Source of the DNA: Streptomyces sp. sk2.1
GTDB lineage: Bacteria > Actinomycetota > Actinomycetes > Streptomycetales > Streptomycetaceae
Assembly: GCF_008120935.1 (NCBI RefSeq)
Contig: NZ_RDBO01000021.1
Location: 73,087-137,086, forward strand
Direction: 5' to 3'
Length of the DNA: 64,000 nucleotides
The position numbers and the translations under genes are program-made. The notes below the pieces were generated by a model. It was not told the DNA's origin, did not search any database, and saw only the letters and a program-made list of their open reading frames with translations. This document shows, piece by piece, positions 44,212-52,159 of the stretch (positions are counted from its first letter, which is position 1; every line of letters begins with the position of its first letter).

Positions 44212-45896
44212 CCGTGTCCCGCGGTGGAATCGAAGGTGCGCAGGCCCAGGGTCTCGGCGGGGTCACCGGTGTACTCCGGGCCGCTGCGGTCGTTGCCGCC
44301 GGGGCCCGGGGCCGAGCCGTACCGGGCGGCCTTCGCGCGGCGCTTCCCGGCCTTCCTGAGGGCCCGGCGCTCGTAGCGGCCGCGGGCGGGGTGCAGCAGG
44401 GCCCCGAGCACGGAGCCGTCGGCCGCCTCGATGATCTCGCGGATCCGTTCCAGGTCGCTGCGGCGCACGTCGCGCGGGTCGCAGACCACGACGACGCCCT
44501 CCACCCGGTCGAGGAGCGCGACGGCGTCGGCGTACGCCAGCACGGGCGGGGCGAGCACGATCACGACGGCGTCGGGCCGGTCGCCCTCGGCGATGATCCG
44601 TCCGACGGGGGGCGAGGTCAGGGCGCGGGGCACGTTGCCGGTGCGGCGGCCCGCTATCAGGGTGAAGGCGCCCGACCCCGGTACGTCCACGTTCATCCGG
44701 CTGTCCGAGGGCCAGGCCCGTTCGCCCTCCGCCGCCCACCGGGGCCGGACGCCCTGCACCGCGGGGCCCAGGTCCCCGGCCAGGGAGGGGGTGCGCAGGT
44801 CGGCCTCGACCAGGATGACGTCGCGTCCCATCTCGGCGAAGGCCGCGGCCAGGTTGACCGCGGCGGCGGCCGCCGCGGCGCCGTCCCCGCGCGGGGCCGT
44901 GACCAGGAGCCGGCGGCGCCGGGAGAACGACGGGTCGTAGGCGAGCCGGAAGGCCACCGCCCGGTACTCCTCGGCGAGCCGGCTCCCGCCGCGGCCGACG
45001 GCGAGCAGGGTCCCGGCGGTGGCGCGTTCCCTGGGCAGGGTGCCGAGCAGGGGGGCGCCGAGCGAGCGGACCAGTTCGCGGGTGGAGCGCACGGCCGGGT
45101 CGAAGACCAGGCGCACCCAGGACAGGAGCAGCCCGAGCGCGAGGCCGACGACGCCGCCGAGCCCCAGCAGCAGGGGCAGTCCGGCACCGGTGGGTCCGGT
45201 GGGGGCGGCGGGTTTCTTCGTCAGGTATCCGGGGGTGGTGTCCAGGGCGCGCAACTCGGAGATCTTCCGGTTGAGTTCGGAGATCGCGACCACGAGGTTG
45301 GCCCGTGCGCTGGTCACGTCGTTGCCGCCGGAGGTCTGTTCCGCCAGCTGGTCGCGCTGTTCGGTGAGGGGGGTCAGCTGGGCGCGGTAACCCTGGACCA
45401 TGTGGGCGATGCTGTTCTCGGTGCGCTGTCTGCGTATCTCCAGATAGGCGTCGGCCAGTGCCTGGGCCCGGCCCCTGGCCAGTTCGGGGGTGCGGCCGGT
45501 GTAGGCGAAGCGGAGCGCGAGGGTGTTGGGCGGGTTGGTGACCTGGAGGCCGGAGAGCAGCGGCCCGACCTCCACCGGGTCGCCCTGCCGGGCCAGGACG
45601 ACGGCGGCCAGGCTGCCCACGGTGTCGCTGACGGCGGTCTGCCGCTCGGAGCCGATGTTGATGCCCTTGTCGGCGGAGGCTCCGGCGGCGAAGGGGTCCG
45701 AGGTGGCGGAGCGCACGACGACCTCGCCCGTCGAGGTGTAGTTCTCCTCGCCGCTCAGGGCGAGCCAGCCGCCGCCGAGCAGGCCGACGACCACGCCGGA
45801 GACGAGCAGCGCCCGGTAGCGCAGGAGCTGGCGGAACTGGTCCCTCAGCAGCGCGGGTTCGTCCTGGTCCTCCAGGGCGCGGATCGGCTGGTTCAT
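44208..45896 (-). CDS. Wzz/BY-kinase-like chain-length protein with degenerate P-loop
   Basis: 562 residues. Wzz topology: helix at about 27-47, coiled-coil extracellular region (IRRQRTENSIAHMVQGYRAQ, LNRKISELRALD), second helix at about 225-248. The cytoplasmic part has the BY-kinase/ParA-like fold: ELVRSLGAPLLGTLPRER, VILVEADLRTPSLAGDLG and VVIVLAPPVLAYADAVALLD. The Walker A loop at residues ~334-345 reads APRGDGAAAAAA in place of the GKS/T core, so ATP binding and autophosphorylation are unlikely. No Tyr cluster is at the C-terminus. It probably sets polymer length as a non-catalytic scaffold. Confidence 0.88.
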   Translation of the reverse strand: MNQPIRALEDQDEPALLRDQFRQLLRYRALLVSGVVVGLLGGGWLALSGEENYTSTGEVVVRSATSDPFAAGASADKGINIGSERQTAVSDTVGSLAAVVLARQGDPVEVGPLLSGLQVTNPPNTLALRFAYTGRTPELARGRAQALADAYLEIRRQRTENSIAHMVQGYRAQLTPLTEQRDQLAEQTSGGNDVTSARANLVVAISELNRKISELRALDTTPGYLTKKPAAPTGPTGAGLPLLLGLGGVVGLALGLLLSWVRLVFDPAVRSTRELVRSLGAPLLGTLPRERATAGTLLAVGRGGSRLAEEYRAVAFRLAYDPSFSRRRRLLVTAPRGDGAAAAAAAVNLAAAFAEMGRDVILVEADLRTPSLAGDLGPAVQGVRPRWAAEGERAWPSDSRMNVDVPGSGAFTLIAGRRTGNVPRALTSPPVGRIIAEGDRPDAVVIVLAPPVLAYADAVALLDRVEGVVVVCDPRDVRRSDLERIREIIEAADGSVLGALLHPARGRYERRALRKAGKRRAKAARYGSAPGPGGNDRSGPEYTGDPAETLGLRTFDSTAGHG

Positions 45897-47158
45897 CGGC
45901 GTGGTCTCCCTTGTGTGTCCGCGAGGACCTCGGTGAGCAGCGCGTCGAAACGGGCCAGGCCCGCCTCCCGGCTCAGGTGGCGTGTGACGTACTGGGGTCC
46001 GTTGGCGCCGAGCAGGTCCGCCTCGGCGGGTGCTTCGACGAGCTTGCGCACGGCCGACAGCAGGGCCGCCGGGTCCTCCGGCGCGACGAGGAGGCCGGCG
46101 CCGGACCGCTGGATCTCCTGCGCGGTGCCCCCGCCCCGGGCGACGGAGCCGACGACGGGGCGGCCCGAGACGAAGTACGAGGTGAGTTTGGACGGGACGC
46201 TCATGTCGAGCACGGACGCCCGCTGGGTCACCGCGAGCACGTCGGCGGCGGCGAGGACGTCGGTGAACGTGTCCTCGTCGGCGGGCGGCAGGACGTCGAG
46301 GTTGCGCAGGCCCGCCGCGCGCCGCAGCAGTTCCTCGCGCTGGTTGCCGTCCCCCATCAGCACCACGCGGATCTCCGGGGCGAGCCGGGCCGCGTCGACG
46401 AGGACCTCCAGGCCCTGTTTGAGGCCCATGTTCCCGGAGTGCAGGACCACCGGGGTGCCCTCGCCCCAGCCCATCCGGGCCCGGGTGGCGGCCCGGTCGG
46501 CCGAAGGGGTCCGCACGTGCGACCAGTTGGGCACGAGGCGGACGCGGTCCGGGTCGACCCCGTACGCGGTGACGCGGGGGACGAAGCTCTCGTGGATGAC
46601 GCCGACGAGGGTCGCGGCGCGCAGCGCGTACCGTTCGGCGGCCGAGGCCACGGCGGCGGCCCTGCCCCCGCCCCGGATGCCGCTCTGTGCGGCGGCGGCA
46701 CCCATCAGGTCCTGCACGACGGGTATGTACGGGACCCGGTGGCGGCGGGCCAGCCGGGCGCCGACGACCCCGCCGGCGAGGCTGGGCAGCTGGGCGACCA
46801 CGGCGTCCGGCGGGCGTGTCGCGGGCGGGGAGAGCAGGGCGTGACCGAGCACCGTTGCCTCGAACAGCCCTCTGCGCAGAGCGGTCTGACGGGGCGGCAC
46901 GTAATGTCTTCGCCGATGCACCATGACCCCGGCCCGTTCCTCGGTGACCCGCCACACTCCGCGGTACTCCGCGTCGGTCCGCCAGGACGGATAGTGCGGC
47001 ATGCCGGTCAGTGCGTGTGTCTCGGCTCCGCGGCCGGCCCAGTGCTCGGCGAGTTGCGCGGCGTACGGGCCGATGCCGGTCAGTTCCGGCGCGTAGTTCG
47101 TCGAGACGAGCAGCAGGGTGCGGCCCCCGAACGGCTCGTGATGGTCTGCATCGGACAT
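45893..47158 (-). CDS. Family 4 glycosyltransferase (WbuB-like)
   Basis: 421 residues, GT-B fold. N-terminus TLLLVSTNYAPELTGIGPYA with HALTGMPHYPSW, as in WbuB/WcaI-type fucosyl or GlcNAc-type transferases of colanic-acid-like pathways. C-terminal half: VVLHSGNMGLKQGLEVLVDA, LMGDGNQREELLRRA and SVLDMSVPSKLTSYFVSGRP. The retaining-type Glu is shifted to the VPSKL region, as in this subfamily. ATG 47158 lies after a purine-rich GGGGGGAAGGG. It is first in the leftward operon and overlaps the Wzz-like gene by 4 bp. Confidence 0.9.
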   Translation of the reverse strand: MSDADHHEPFGGRTLLLVSTNYAPELTGIGPYAAQLAEHWAGRGAETHALTGMPHYPSWRTDAEYRGVWRVTEERAGVMVHRRRHYVPPRQTALRRGLFEATVLGHALLSPPATRPPDAVVAQLPSLAGGVVGARLARRHRVPYIPVVQDLMGAAAAQSGIRGGGRAAAVASAAERYALRAATLVGVIHESFVPRVTAYGVDPDRVRLVPNWSHVRTPSADRAATRARMGWGEGTPVVLHSGNMGLKQGLEVLVDAARLAPEIRVVLMGDGNQREELLRRAAGLRNLDVLPPADEDTFTDVLAAADVLAVTQRASVLDMSVPSKLTSYFVSGRPVVGSVARGGGTAQEIQRSGAGLLVAPEDPAALLSAVRKLVEAPAEADLLGANGPQYVTRHLSREAGLARFDALLTEVLADTQGRPRR

Positions 47159-47394
47159 GGACGCCCGCCCTTCCCCCCGGAACAATCCGTGCTCCCCAAG
47201 GAACAGCGTCGGGAAACGCCCTTGAGGAACAGCCCCAAAAGCGAGCTTATCCGTTCACGAGATGCGCAAGTGGTCTTCACAGTAAGGTCGTTGCACCATC
47301 AACACCGATACCGATATCCCATGGCACCGGATGCCATGTCCGGACAACGGCCACGGAAGACGGATGTCGCGTTCACCGTGGGGGGAGAGAACGG

Positions 47395-47844
47395 ATGGCA
47401 CACAGGGTCGGCTACGCGCCGGGGGTCTACGACCTGTTCCATGTGGGGCACCTCAACATCCTGCGGCATGCCCGCAGTCAGTGCGACTACCTCGTCGCCG
47501 GGGTCGTCTCGGACGAGATGGCGGCGCTCGCCAAGGGCCGCGGACCGGTGATCCCGCTGCCGGAGCGCCTGGAGATCGTACGCAGTGTGCGCTACGTGGA
47601 CGCGGCGTTCGTCGAGACGGTGCCCGACAAGGTCGAGACCTGGCAGCAGGTGCGGTTCGACGTGATCTTCAAGGGGGACGACTGGCGGGGCACCGAGAAG
47701 GGCAGGCGGCTGGAGCGCGACTTCGCCGAGGTCGGTGTGGAGGTCGTCTACTTCCCGTACACGGTGCACACGTCCAGCACCCAACTGCGACGGGTGCTGG
47801 ACTCGCTCGTCAGCCCGCAGTCCGGAGCGATCTCAGCTCCCTGA
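47395..47844 (+). CDS. Glycerol-3-phosphate cytidylyltransferase-like nucleotidyltransferase (TagD type)
   Basis: 149 residues. Complete cytidylyltransferase core: GYAPGVYDLFHVGHLNILRH with HVGH nucleotide site (about 17-20), VAGVVSDEMAALAKGR, IPLPERLEIVRSVRYVD, FKGDDWRGTEKG and the C-terminal TSSTQLRR. It activates a phosphorylated polyol with CTP, most simply glycerol-3-phosphate to CDP-glycerol, but ethanolamine- or other polyol-phosphates are possible. ATG 47395 has GGGGGAG upstream. Its end overlaps a convergent CDP-alcohol phosphatidyltransferase gene by 35 bp. Confidence 0.9.
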   Translation: MAHRVGYAPGVYDLFHVGHLNILRHARSQCDYLVAGVVSDEMAALAKGRGPVIPLPERLEIVRSVRYVDAAFVETVPDKVETWQQVRFDVIFKGDDWRGTEKGRRLERDFAEVGVEVVYFPYTVHTSSTQLRRVLDSLVSPQSGAISAP

Positions 47845-48613
47845 ACCACTTGGCGAGGAACATCACCAGGAACAGCGCGTGCACGGCGGCGAGCACCGCG
47901 TAGCCGAGGCGGAACGCGGTGCGGTCGCCGAGCAGCAGGAAGACCAGGCAGAACACTCCGTAGTCGGCGGGCAGCAGTGCCACGGCCCGCAGCCGGGAGA
48001 CCGGGGCCGCCGTTTCGCCCGCGACGGGCGGTACGGCGGCCCCGTCCGGTTGTGTTCCATCCGGTTGCGCCGTGCCTCGTCGTGTCCTGCTCCGCTGTGC
48101 CATGCCCGGTTGCGCCTTGCCCAGTTGTTCGCGCAGCAGCCCGGCGCAGAAGGTGAGCACGGCCGCGAAGAGGAAGCCGAGCGGCAGCAGCAGCCAGCCC
48201 TCGGACGGCAGGTCGAAGAACCGCCGGAACGAGATCAGCACGGCGGTGTGCACGAGGATCATCTTGGCGCAGTCCACGACGTGGTCGAGCCATTCGCCGT
48301 CCGGGCCGCCCCGTCCGGTCAGCCGGGCCAGTTGCCCGTCGGCCGAGTCGAGGGCGAAGCCGACGACGAGACCGCCCCAGACCAGCGCGGCCAGGCCCCA
48401 GGACGGCCGGACGAGCGCCACCGAGGCGATGGCGGAAAAGGTGAACGCCGCGCTCAGCAGGGTGACTTGATTGGGCGTCATGCCGATGCGGTACGCACCG
48501 GCCGCGAGGACCCGCCCGGCCGGACGGTTCACGTACCGCGAGTAGAGCGAGACCCCCTTGGCCGTCTTCTGCGCCCCGCGCAGCTCACGCATGACCGTGC
48601 CCGTGGTTCCCAT
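47810..48613 (-). CDS. CDP-alcohol phosphatidyltransferase family membrane protein
   Basis: 267 residues with about six helices. The family signature is exact: two Asp, DG, AR, then eight residues, G, three residues, D, three residues, D (SADGQLARLTGRGGPDGEWL, then DHVVD) at about residues 90-115. It exchanges CMP of a CDP-linked substrate for an alcohol. A ~40-residue hydrophilic insert (around 170-205, GMAQRSRTRRGTAQPDGTQP) has repeated Thr-Gln-Pro-Asp-Gly and is unusual. ATG 48613 follows GGGGGG. Its neighbour makes a CDP-activated polyol, so the two may form a small phospholipid or lipid-linked head-group branch of the locus. Confidence 0.88.
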   Translation of the reverse strand: MGTTGTVMRELRGAQKTAKGVSLYSRYVNRPAGRVLAAGAYRIGMTPNQVTLLSAAFTFSAIASVALVRPSWGLAALVWGGLVVGFALDSADGQLARLTGRGGPDGEWLDHVVDCAKMILVHTAVLISFRRFFDLPSEGWLLLPLGFLFAAVLTFCAGLLREQLGKAQPGMAQRSRTRRGTAQPDGTQPDGAAVPPVAGETAAPVSRLRAVALLPADYGVFCLVFLLLGDRTAFRLGYAVLAAVHALFLVMFLAKWFRELRSLRTAG

Positions 48614-48972
48614 ACGCCCCCCAGCGTGCAGCCGTTGCCGACGGCATCGGGGAAGCCGCCCGGACACCGCCGCCGAAGCCGCATCATGGCACGCCGCCCC
48701 GGTCCCGCGCGGCCACTCGCCCGCTCCGGCCGGGGAACGGCATCCGGCCGCGTCCGGAACCGGTCCGCGTCCAGAGCCGGTCCGCGACCGGCCCGGGACG
48801 GAACCGGTCAGTGCGGGGCCGGGCGGCACCGGTCAGTGCGGAGCGGGACGGCAGCGGCCCTCCGGCCGCCGGGCCGGTCGCGTCGGCCCCGGCTCCGGCT
48901 CCGGCCGGACGGGGACGGAACCGGTCCGCGCGGGGCCGGGCGGTGCGACAGGGGGCGCCGGGCGGCGTCCGC
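48614..48972. repeat. Intergenic region with degenerate direct repeats
   Basis: 359 bp without a gene. GGAACCGGTCCGCG recurs with variants at about 48756, 48774, 48800, 48828 and 48917, some extended by a shared GGGGCCGGGCGG. The array is imperfect and irregular in spacing. It lies between two same-strand genes: downstream of rnhA and upstream of the CDP-alcohol transferase. Confidence 0.55.
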
Positions 48973-49689
48973 TCAGGCGGGGGCGGTGCGGCACTCCGGG
49001 TGGCCCCAGCCGTTCGGGTTCTTGGCGATCGGGTCCTGGGCCGCGTAGGGCTTCCCGCAGTGGCAGCGGCCGGCGAACCTGGCCTTGATGGTGGCGCCGG
49101 AACGCGCGGTGCGCGCCGTGCCTCCCGTCCTCCGCGCCGCCGTGCCGCTCCGCTTCGTCGCCGTGCCGCCGCTCCGCCCCTCGGTCGCCCGGCCGGGAGC
49201 GGGGGTCGGCAGCTCGGTGGCGCCGTGCGCGGTACCGGCGGGCACCTGCGCCACCGCGGCCTCGCTGGCCGCCTGGTCGGCGAGCGCGTTGAGCGGGTCG
49301 CCGTCCACCTGGTGGGCGGGGACGTGGGTGAAGCGCACGGACCGGCCGGTCAACAGGTCGTCGATCCGGACCACGAGGTCACGATTGGCCACCGGCTTGC
49401 CGGCCGACGTCTTCCAGCCGTTGCGCTTCCACCCCGGCAGCCATTTGGTCACCGCGTTCATCGCGTACTGCGAATCCATCCGCACCTCGATCGCGGTGGC
49501 CGGGTCCGTCGACTCCAACAGCTCACGCAACGCCGTGAGTTCGGCGACGTTGTTGGTGGCGGTGCCCAGCGGCCCGGCCTCCCAGCGCTCCGGCCGCCCC
49601 TGCGCGTCGGCCACGACCCACGCCCAGGCCGCAGGTCCGGGATTGCCCTTCGACGCCCCGTCACACGCGGCGATGATGCTTTCGTTCAT
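48973..49689 (-). CDS. rnhA: Ribonuclease HI with Cys/His-containing C-terminal extension
   Basis: 238 residues. Residues 1-140 are RNase HI with all catalytic acids: ACDGASKGNPGP (Asp), NNVAELTALRELL (Glu), RMDSQYAMNAVTKWLPGW (Asp) and DPLNALADQAA (Asp), and HVPAHQ. It degrades RNA in RNA-DNA hybrids. A basic low-complexity linker (145-205, rich in Gly, Thr, Arg) joins a small module GRCHCGKPYAAQDPIAKN then GWGHPEC, whose Cys-x-Cys and His-x2-Cys pairs could bind zinc. ATG 49689 is preferred to ATG 49701, 4 codons upstream. Confidence 0.92.
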   Translation of the reverse strand: MNESIIAACDGASKGNPGPAAWAWVVADAQGRPERWEAGPLGTATNNVAELTALRELLESTDPATAIEVRMDSQYAMNAVTKWLPGWKRNGWKTSAGKPVANRDLVVRIDDLLTGRSVRFTHVPAHQVDGDPLNALADQAASEAAVAQVPAGTAHGATELPTPAPGRATEGRSGGTATKRSGTAARRTGGTARTARSGATIKARFAGRCHCGKPYAAQDPIAKNPNGWGHPECRTAPA

Positions 49690-49817
49690 GCCCCCGATCA
49701 TGCCAGCGCCGTATCACCTCACGGATCCGTGACGCTGAGTGACGATTCGAGGTGCGGTGGCCCGGCGACGCTGGTTCTCTGATGGAGCCCGCTCTTCCCT
49801 ACGCACAAGGAGCGATG

Positions 49818-50009
49818 ATGAGCGCTGCACGTGAATCCGGTGACCGTGCGCAACAGCTGCGCGACAAGGCCCGGCACATGACCGAGGCCGCCGAGCGCAC
49901 CACCGACCCCGATCAGCGCCGACGCCTTCAGGAGAAGGCCCGGCTGCTGCGGGAGCAGAGCGACCAGCAGGGCACCATGGGTGGCGAGGACATCCGCCCG
50001 ACCCGGTAG
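49818..50009 (+). CDS. Small DUF6381-type helical protein
   Basis: 63 residues. The start is set by AAGGAG 5 nt before ATG 49818 (the ATG at 49815 is too close). The sequence is almost entirely helical and charged: RAQQLRDKARHMTEAAERTT then QRRRLQEKARLLREQSDQ, matching the common short Streptomyces family with Gly-Asp-Ile near the end (GGEDIRPTR). Function unknown; similar proteins are often stress or stationary-phase expressed. Confidence 0.8.
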   Translation: MSAARESGDRAQQLRDKARHMTEAAERTTDPDQRRRLQEKARLLREQSDQQGTMGGEDIRPTR

Positions 50010-50106
50010 GCCCGCCGTCGCACGCCGACGCCCCGCCGTCCTTCCATGAGTGGGCGGCGGGCCGTCGCACGGCCGCTGCCGCTCCCCGCCCCTCCCGTAC
50101 CGCCTG

Positions 50107-50136
50107 TTGACGTTCCCCGGCCGTGGCCCCTACGGT
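50107..50136 (+). promoter_or_regulatory. Promoter of the PmoA/dehydrogenase/enolase operon
   Basis: TTGACG (50107-50112) and TACGGT (50131-50136) with an 18-bp spacer. The LacI-type operator begins 2 bp downstream, covering the expected start point. Confidence 0.65.
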
Positions 50137-50137
50137 T

Positions 50138-50153
50138 CGGTAAGCGCTTTCCA
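50138..50153. promoter_or_regulatory. LacI-type operator 1
   Basis: CGGTAAGCGCTTTCCA, centred on the CG of AAGCGCTT. It shares this core and flanking GG/CC with two further sites at 53453 and 57639. Its position over the start point implies repression. Confidence 0.75.
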
Positions 50154-50177
50154 GTCGTATCGGGAGACTTTGGGGAC

Positions 50178-51188
50178 ATGAGCAGTCCACTGCGCATCAC
50201 ACACATTCACGGGGACCGGATCACGGTCACGGAGGAGCGCCGCGGCGTCGAGCTGATCTCCTACGTCTACCGCCCCGAGGCGGCCTGGGAGGCCCCGAAG
50301 CCGTACATCCATCCCCTGCGCACCTTGGCCGATAACGTTGTCAGCGACTACCGGCCCAACGATCACCGCTGGCACAAGGGCCTCCAGATGACGGCCTCCC
50401 ATCTCTCCGGGCAGAACCTGTGGGGAGGCAACACCTATGTGCACGGGCAGGATTACCAACCGCTGCCCGAGCTGGTCGGCTCGATGGCGCACCTCGGCTT
50501 CGACGAGGTGACGGCGCAGGCGGGGCGCGCGGTCATCACGGAGCGGCTGAGCTGGCGCCACCACGACGGCACGCACTGGGCGGACGAGCTGCGCCGGATC
50601 GAGCTGCACGACGTCGAGCACGGTGTCGGACACCCGGAACCGGCCGCCGGCGACACCGCCCCCGGCGCCGAGCACGCCGGACCGGACACCGCCCCCGCGG
50701 GGGCCGGCGGGAGCTGGACACTGACCTGGTCGAGTGCCGTCACCAACCGGCGTTCCGAGCCGCTGCGCTTCGGCAGTCCCACCACCCACGGCCGGGAGGC
50801 CGCAGGCTACACCGGCCTCTTCTGGCGCGGCCCGCGCGCCTTCCGCGGCGGGCGGATCACCGGCCCGGACGGGGAGGGCCCCGGGCTGATGGGGACGCAG
50901 GCCCCCTGGCTGGCCTACAGCGGCGAACACGACGGCGCCGACGGACACGCCACGCTGATCTTCCGGCACGCCCCGGAGAACGACCATTCGGGAGCGGGCG
51001 GCACCCACCCGGCCCACTGGTTCGTGCGCAACGAGCCGTTCGCCGCCGTCGCCCCCTCCTTCGCCTTCCACGAGGAGCTGGAGCTCGCCCCGGGCGACAC
51101 CCTCGCGCGCCGCTACCGGATCACCGTCGCGGACGGGGCATGGGACCGGGACCAGATCACCGAGTACCTCGCGGAGCACCCGTGGTGA
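50178..51188 (+). CDS. PmoA/DUF6807 family protein
   Basis: 336 residues of the PmoA-like fold (PF14100 group). Marks: PYIHPLRTLADNVVSDYRP, NDHRWHKGLQM with adjacent His residues, GGNTYVHGQDYQPL, TTHGREAAGYTGLFWRGPRAF, then HPAHWFVRNEPFAAVAPSF. The family was named after a methane-oxidation regulator annotation, but in streptomycetes it accompanies Gfo/Idh oxidoreductases in sugar clusters; conserved His hints at a metal enzyme on a modified sugar (inference). A hydrophilic insert rich in Gly, Pro and Ala lies around residues 155-190. First gene of the operon behind the LacI-controlled promoter; GTGA overlap with the next gene. Confidence 0.85.
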   Translation: MSSPLRITHIHGDRITVTEERRGVELISYVYRPEAAWEAPKPYIHPLRTLADNVVSDYRPNDHRWHKGLQMTASHLSGQNLWGGNTYVHGQDYQPLPELVGSMAHLGFDEVTAQAGRAVITERLSWRHHDGTHWADELRRIELHDVEHGVGHPEPAAGDTAPGAEHAGPDTAPAGAGGSWTLTWSSAVTNRRSEPLRFGSPTTHGREAAGYTGLFWRGPRAFRGGRITGPDGEGPGLMGTQAPWLAYSGEHDGADGHATLIFRHAPENDHSGAGGTHPAHWFVRNEPFAAVAPSFAFHEELELAPGDTLARRYRITVADGAWDRDQITEYLAEHPW

Positions 51189-52147
51189 ACGCGGGCGATC
51201 ACCGCCCCGGCCTGTACGTGGAGCTGCCGCTCGACGAGTCCGGCCGCGCCCGCCTGCGGGAACTCGCTTCCGGGCCCGTGTGGTTCGCCGAGCCGGGGAC
51301 GGTCTCCGCGGCCGATGACCGTGCCCTCGCCGACGCCGGCATCGCGCTCGGCAACCCCGAGGCCGCCCGGGTGGCCGAGGCCCCCCGGCTCCGGTGGCTG
51401 CAGCTCGCCTCGGTCGGGATCGACGGCTATCTCGGCCTGGACTGGCCGGTCCTCGGCCGTCGGCTGACCGTGACCAACCTGGGCGATGTCTTCGCCGACC
51501 CGGTGGCCGAGTCGTGCCTGGCGGGCATACTCGCACTGCACCGCGGCATCGACGAGCTCTCCGGGCTGCGCTCCCGCGGTACCTGGGCGAAGTCCGTCGT
51601 CCGACCGCGGCTGCGACTGCTGTCCGGTGCCCGGGTCCTGGTGCTGGGCCGGGGGTCCATCGCCCTGAGGTTCGCCGAACTGCTCGGGCCGTTCGGCTGC
51701 CGGATCTCGCACTTCGCGCGCGGCTCGGGCGACATCCGCACCCCGGCCGGGCTCGATGCGCAACTGCCGGACTTCGACGTGGTGGTGGGGCTGTTGCCCG
51801 GGACGCCCGGTACGAGCGGGCTGCTCGACGCGCGGCGACTGGCCCGGATGCGGCCCGGGGCCGTCCTGGTGAACGCGGGCCGGGGATCGCTGGTGGACGA
51901 GGAGGCGCTGGTGTCCGAGCTGTCCTCCGGGCGGCTCGGCGGTGCGGTGCTGGACGTCACCGGACAGGAGCCGCTGCCCGCCGGACATCCCTTGTGGACC
52001 TGCCCGAACGTCATTCTCACCCAGCACACCGCGGGGGGTTCGACGGACGAGACCGCGCGGGTGATCGACCTGTTCGCCGAGAACCTGCGCCGTTTCGAGA
52101 CCGACGCCCCGCTGCGCAACCCCGTGCAGTGGGCCAGGGGATTCTGA
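51185..52147 (+). CDS. D-isomer-specific 2-hydroxyacid dehydrogenase
   Basis: 320 residues from GTG 51185 within the overlap of the PmoA stop. NAD-binding domain: LLSGARVLVLGRGSIALRFA, DVVVGLLPGTPGTSGLLDA. Catalytic residues appear as LVNAGRGSLVDE (Arg), VTGQEPLPAGHPLW (Glu) and LTQHTAGGSTDETA (His). It oxidises or reduces a sugar-acid-type 2-hydroxyacid/2-ketoacid pair. With an enolase-superfamily dehydratase next, this fits a route through a 2-keto-3-deoxy acid (inference). Confidence 0.92.
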   Translation: MNAGDHRPGLYVELPLDESGRARLRELASGPVWFAEPGTVSAADDRALADAGIALGNPEAARVAEAPRLRWLQLASVGIDGYLGLDWPVLGRRLTVTNLGDVFADPVAESCLAGILALHRGIDELSGLRSRGTWAKSVVRPRLRLLSGARVLVLGRGSIALRFAELLGPFGCRISHFARGSGDIRTPAGLDAQLPDFDVVVGLLPGTPGTSGLLDARRLARMRPGAVLVNAGRGSLVDEEALVSELSSGRLGGAVLDVTGQEPLPAGHPLWTCPNVILTQHTAGGSTDETARVIDLFAENLRRFETDAPLRNPVQWARGF

Positions 52148-52159
52148 GGACGCGACGAC

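Noticed and set aside
47159..47394. RNA gene or riboswitch in the AT-richer divergent region
   Set aside because: It is relatively AT-rich but no stable stem or known aptamer pattern was recognised; it probably just carries two promoters.
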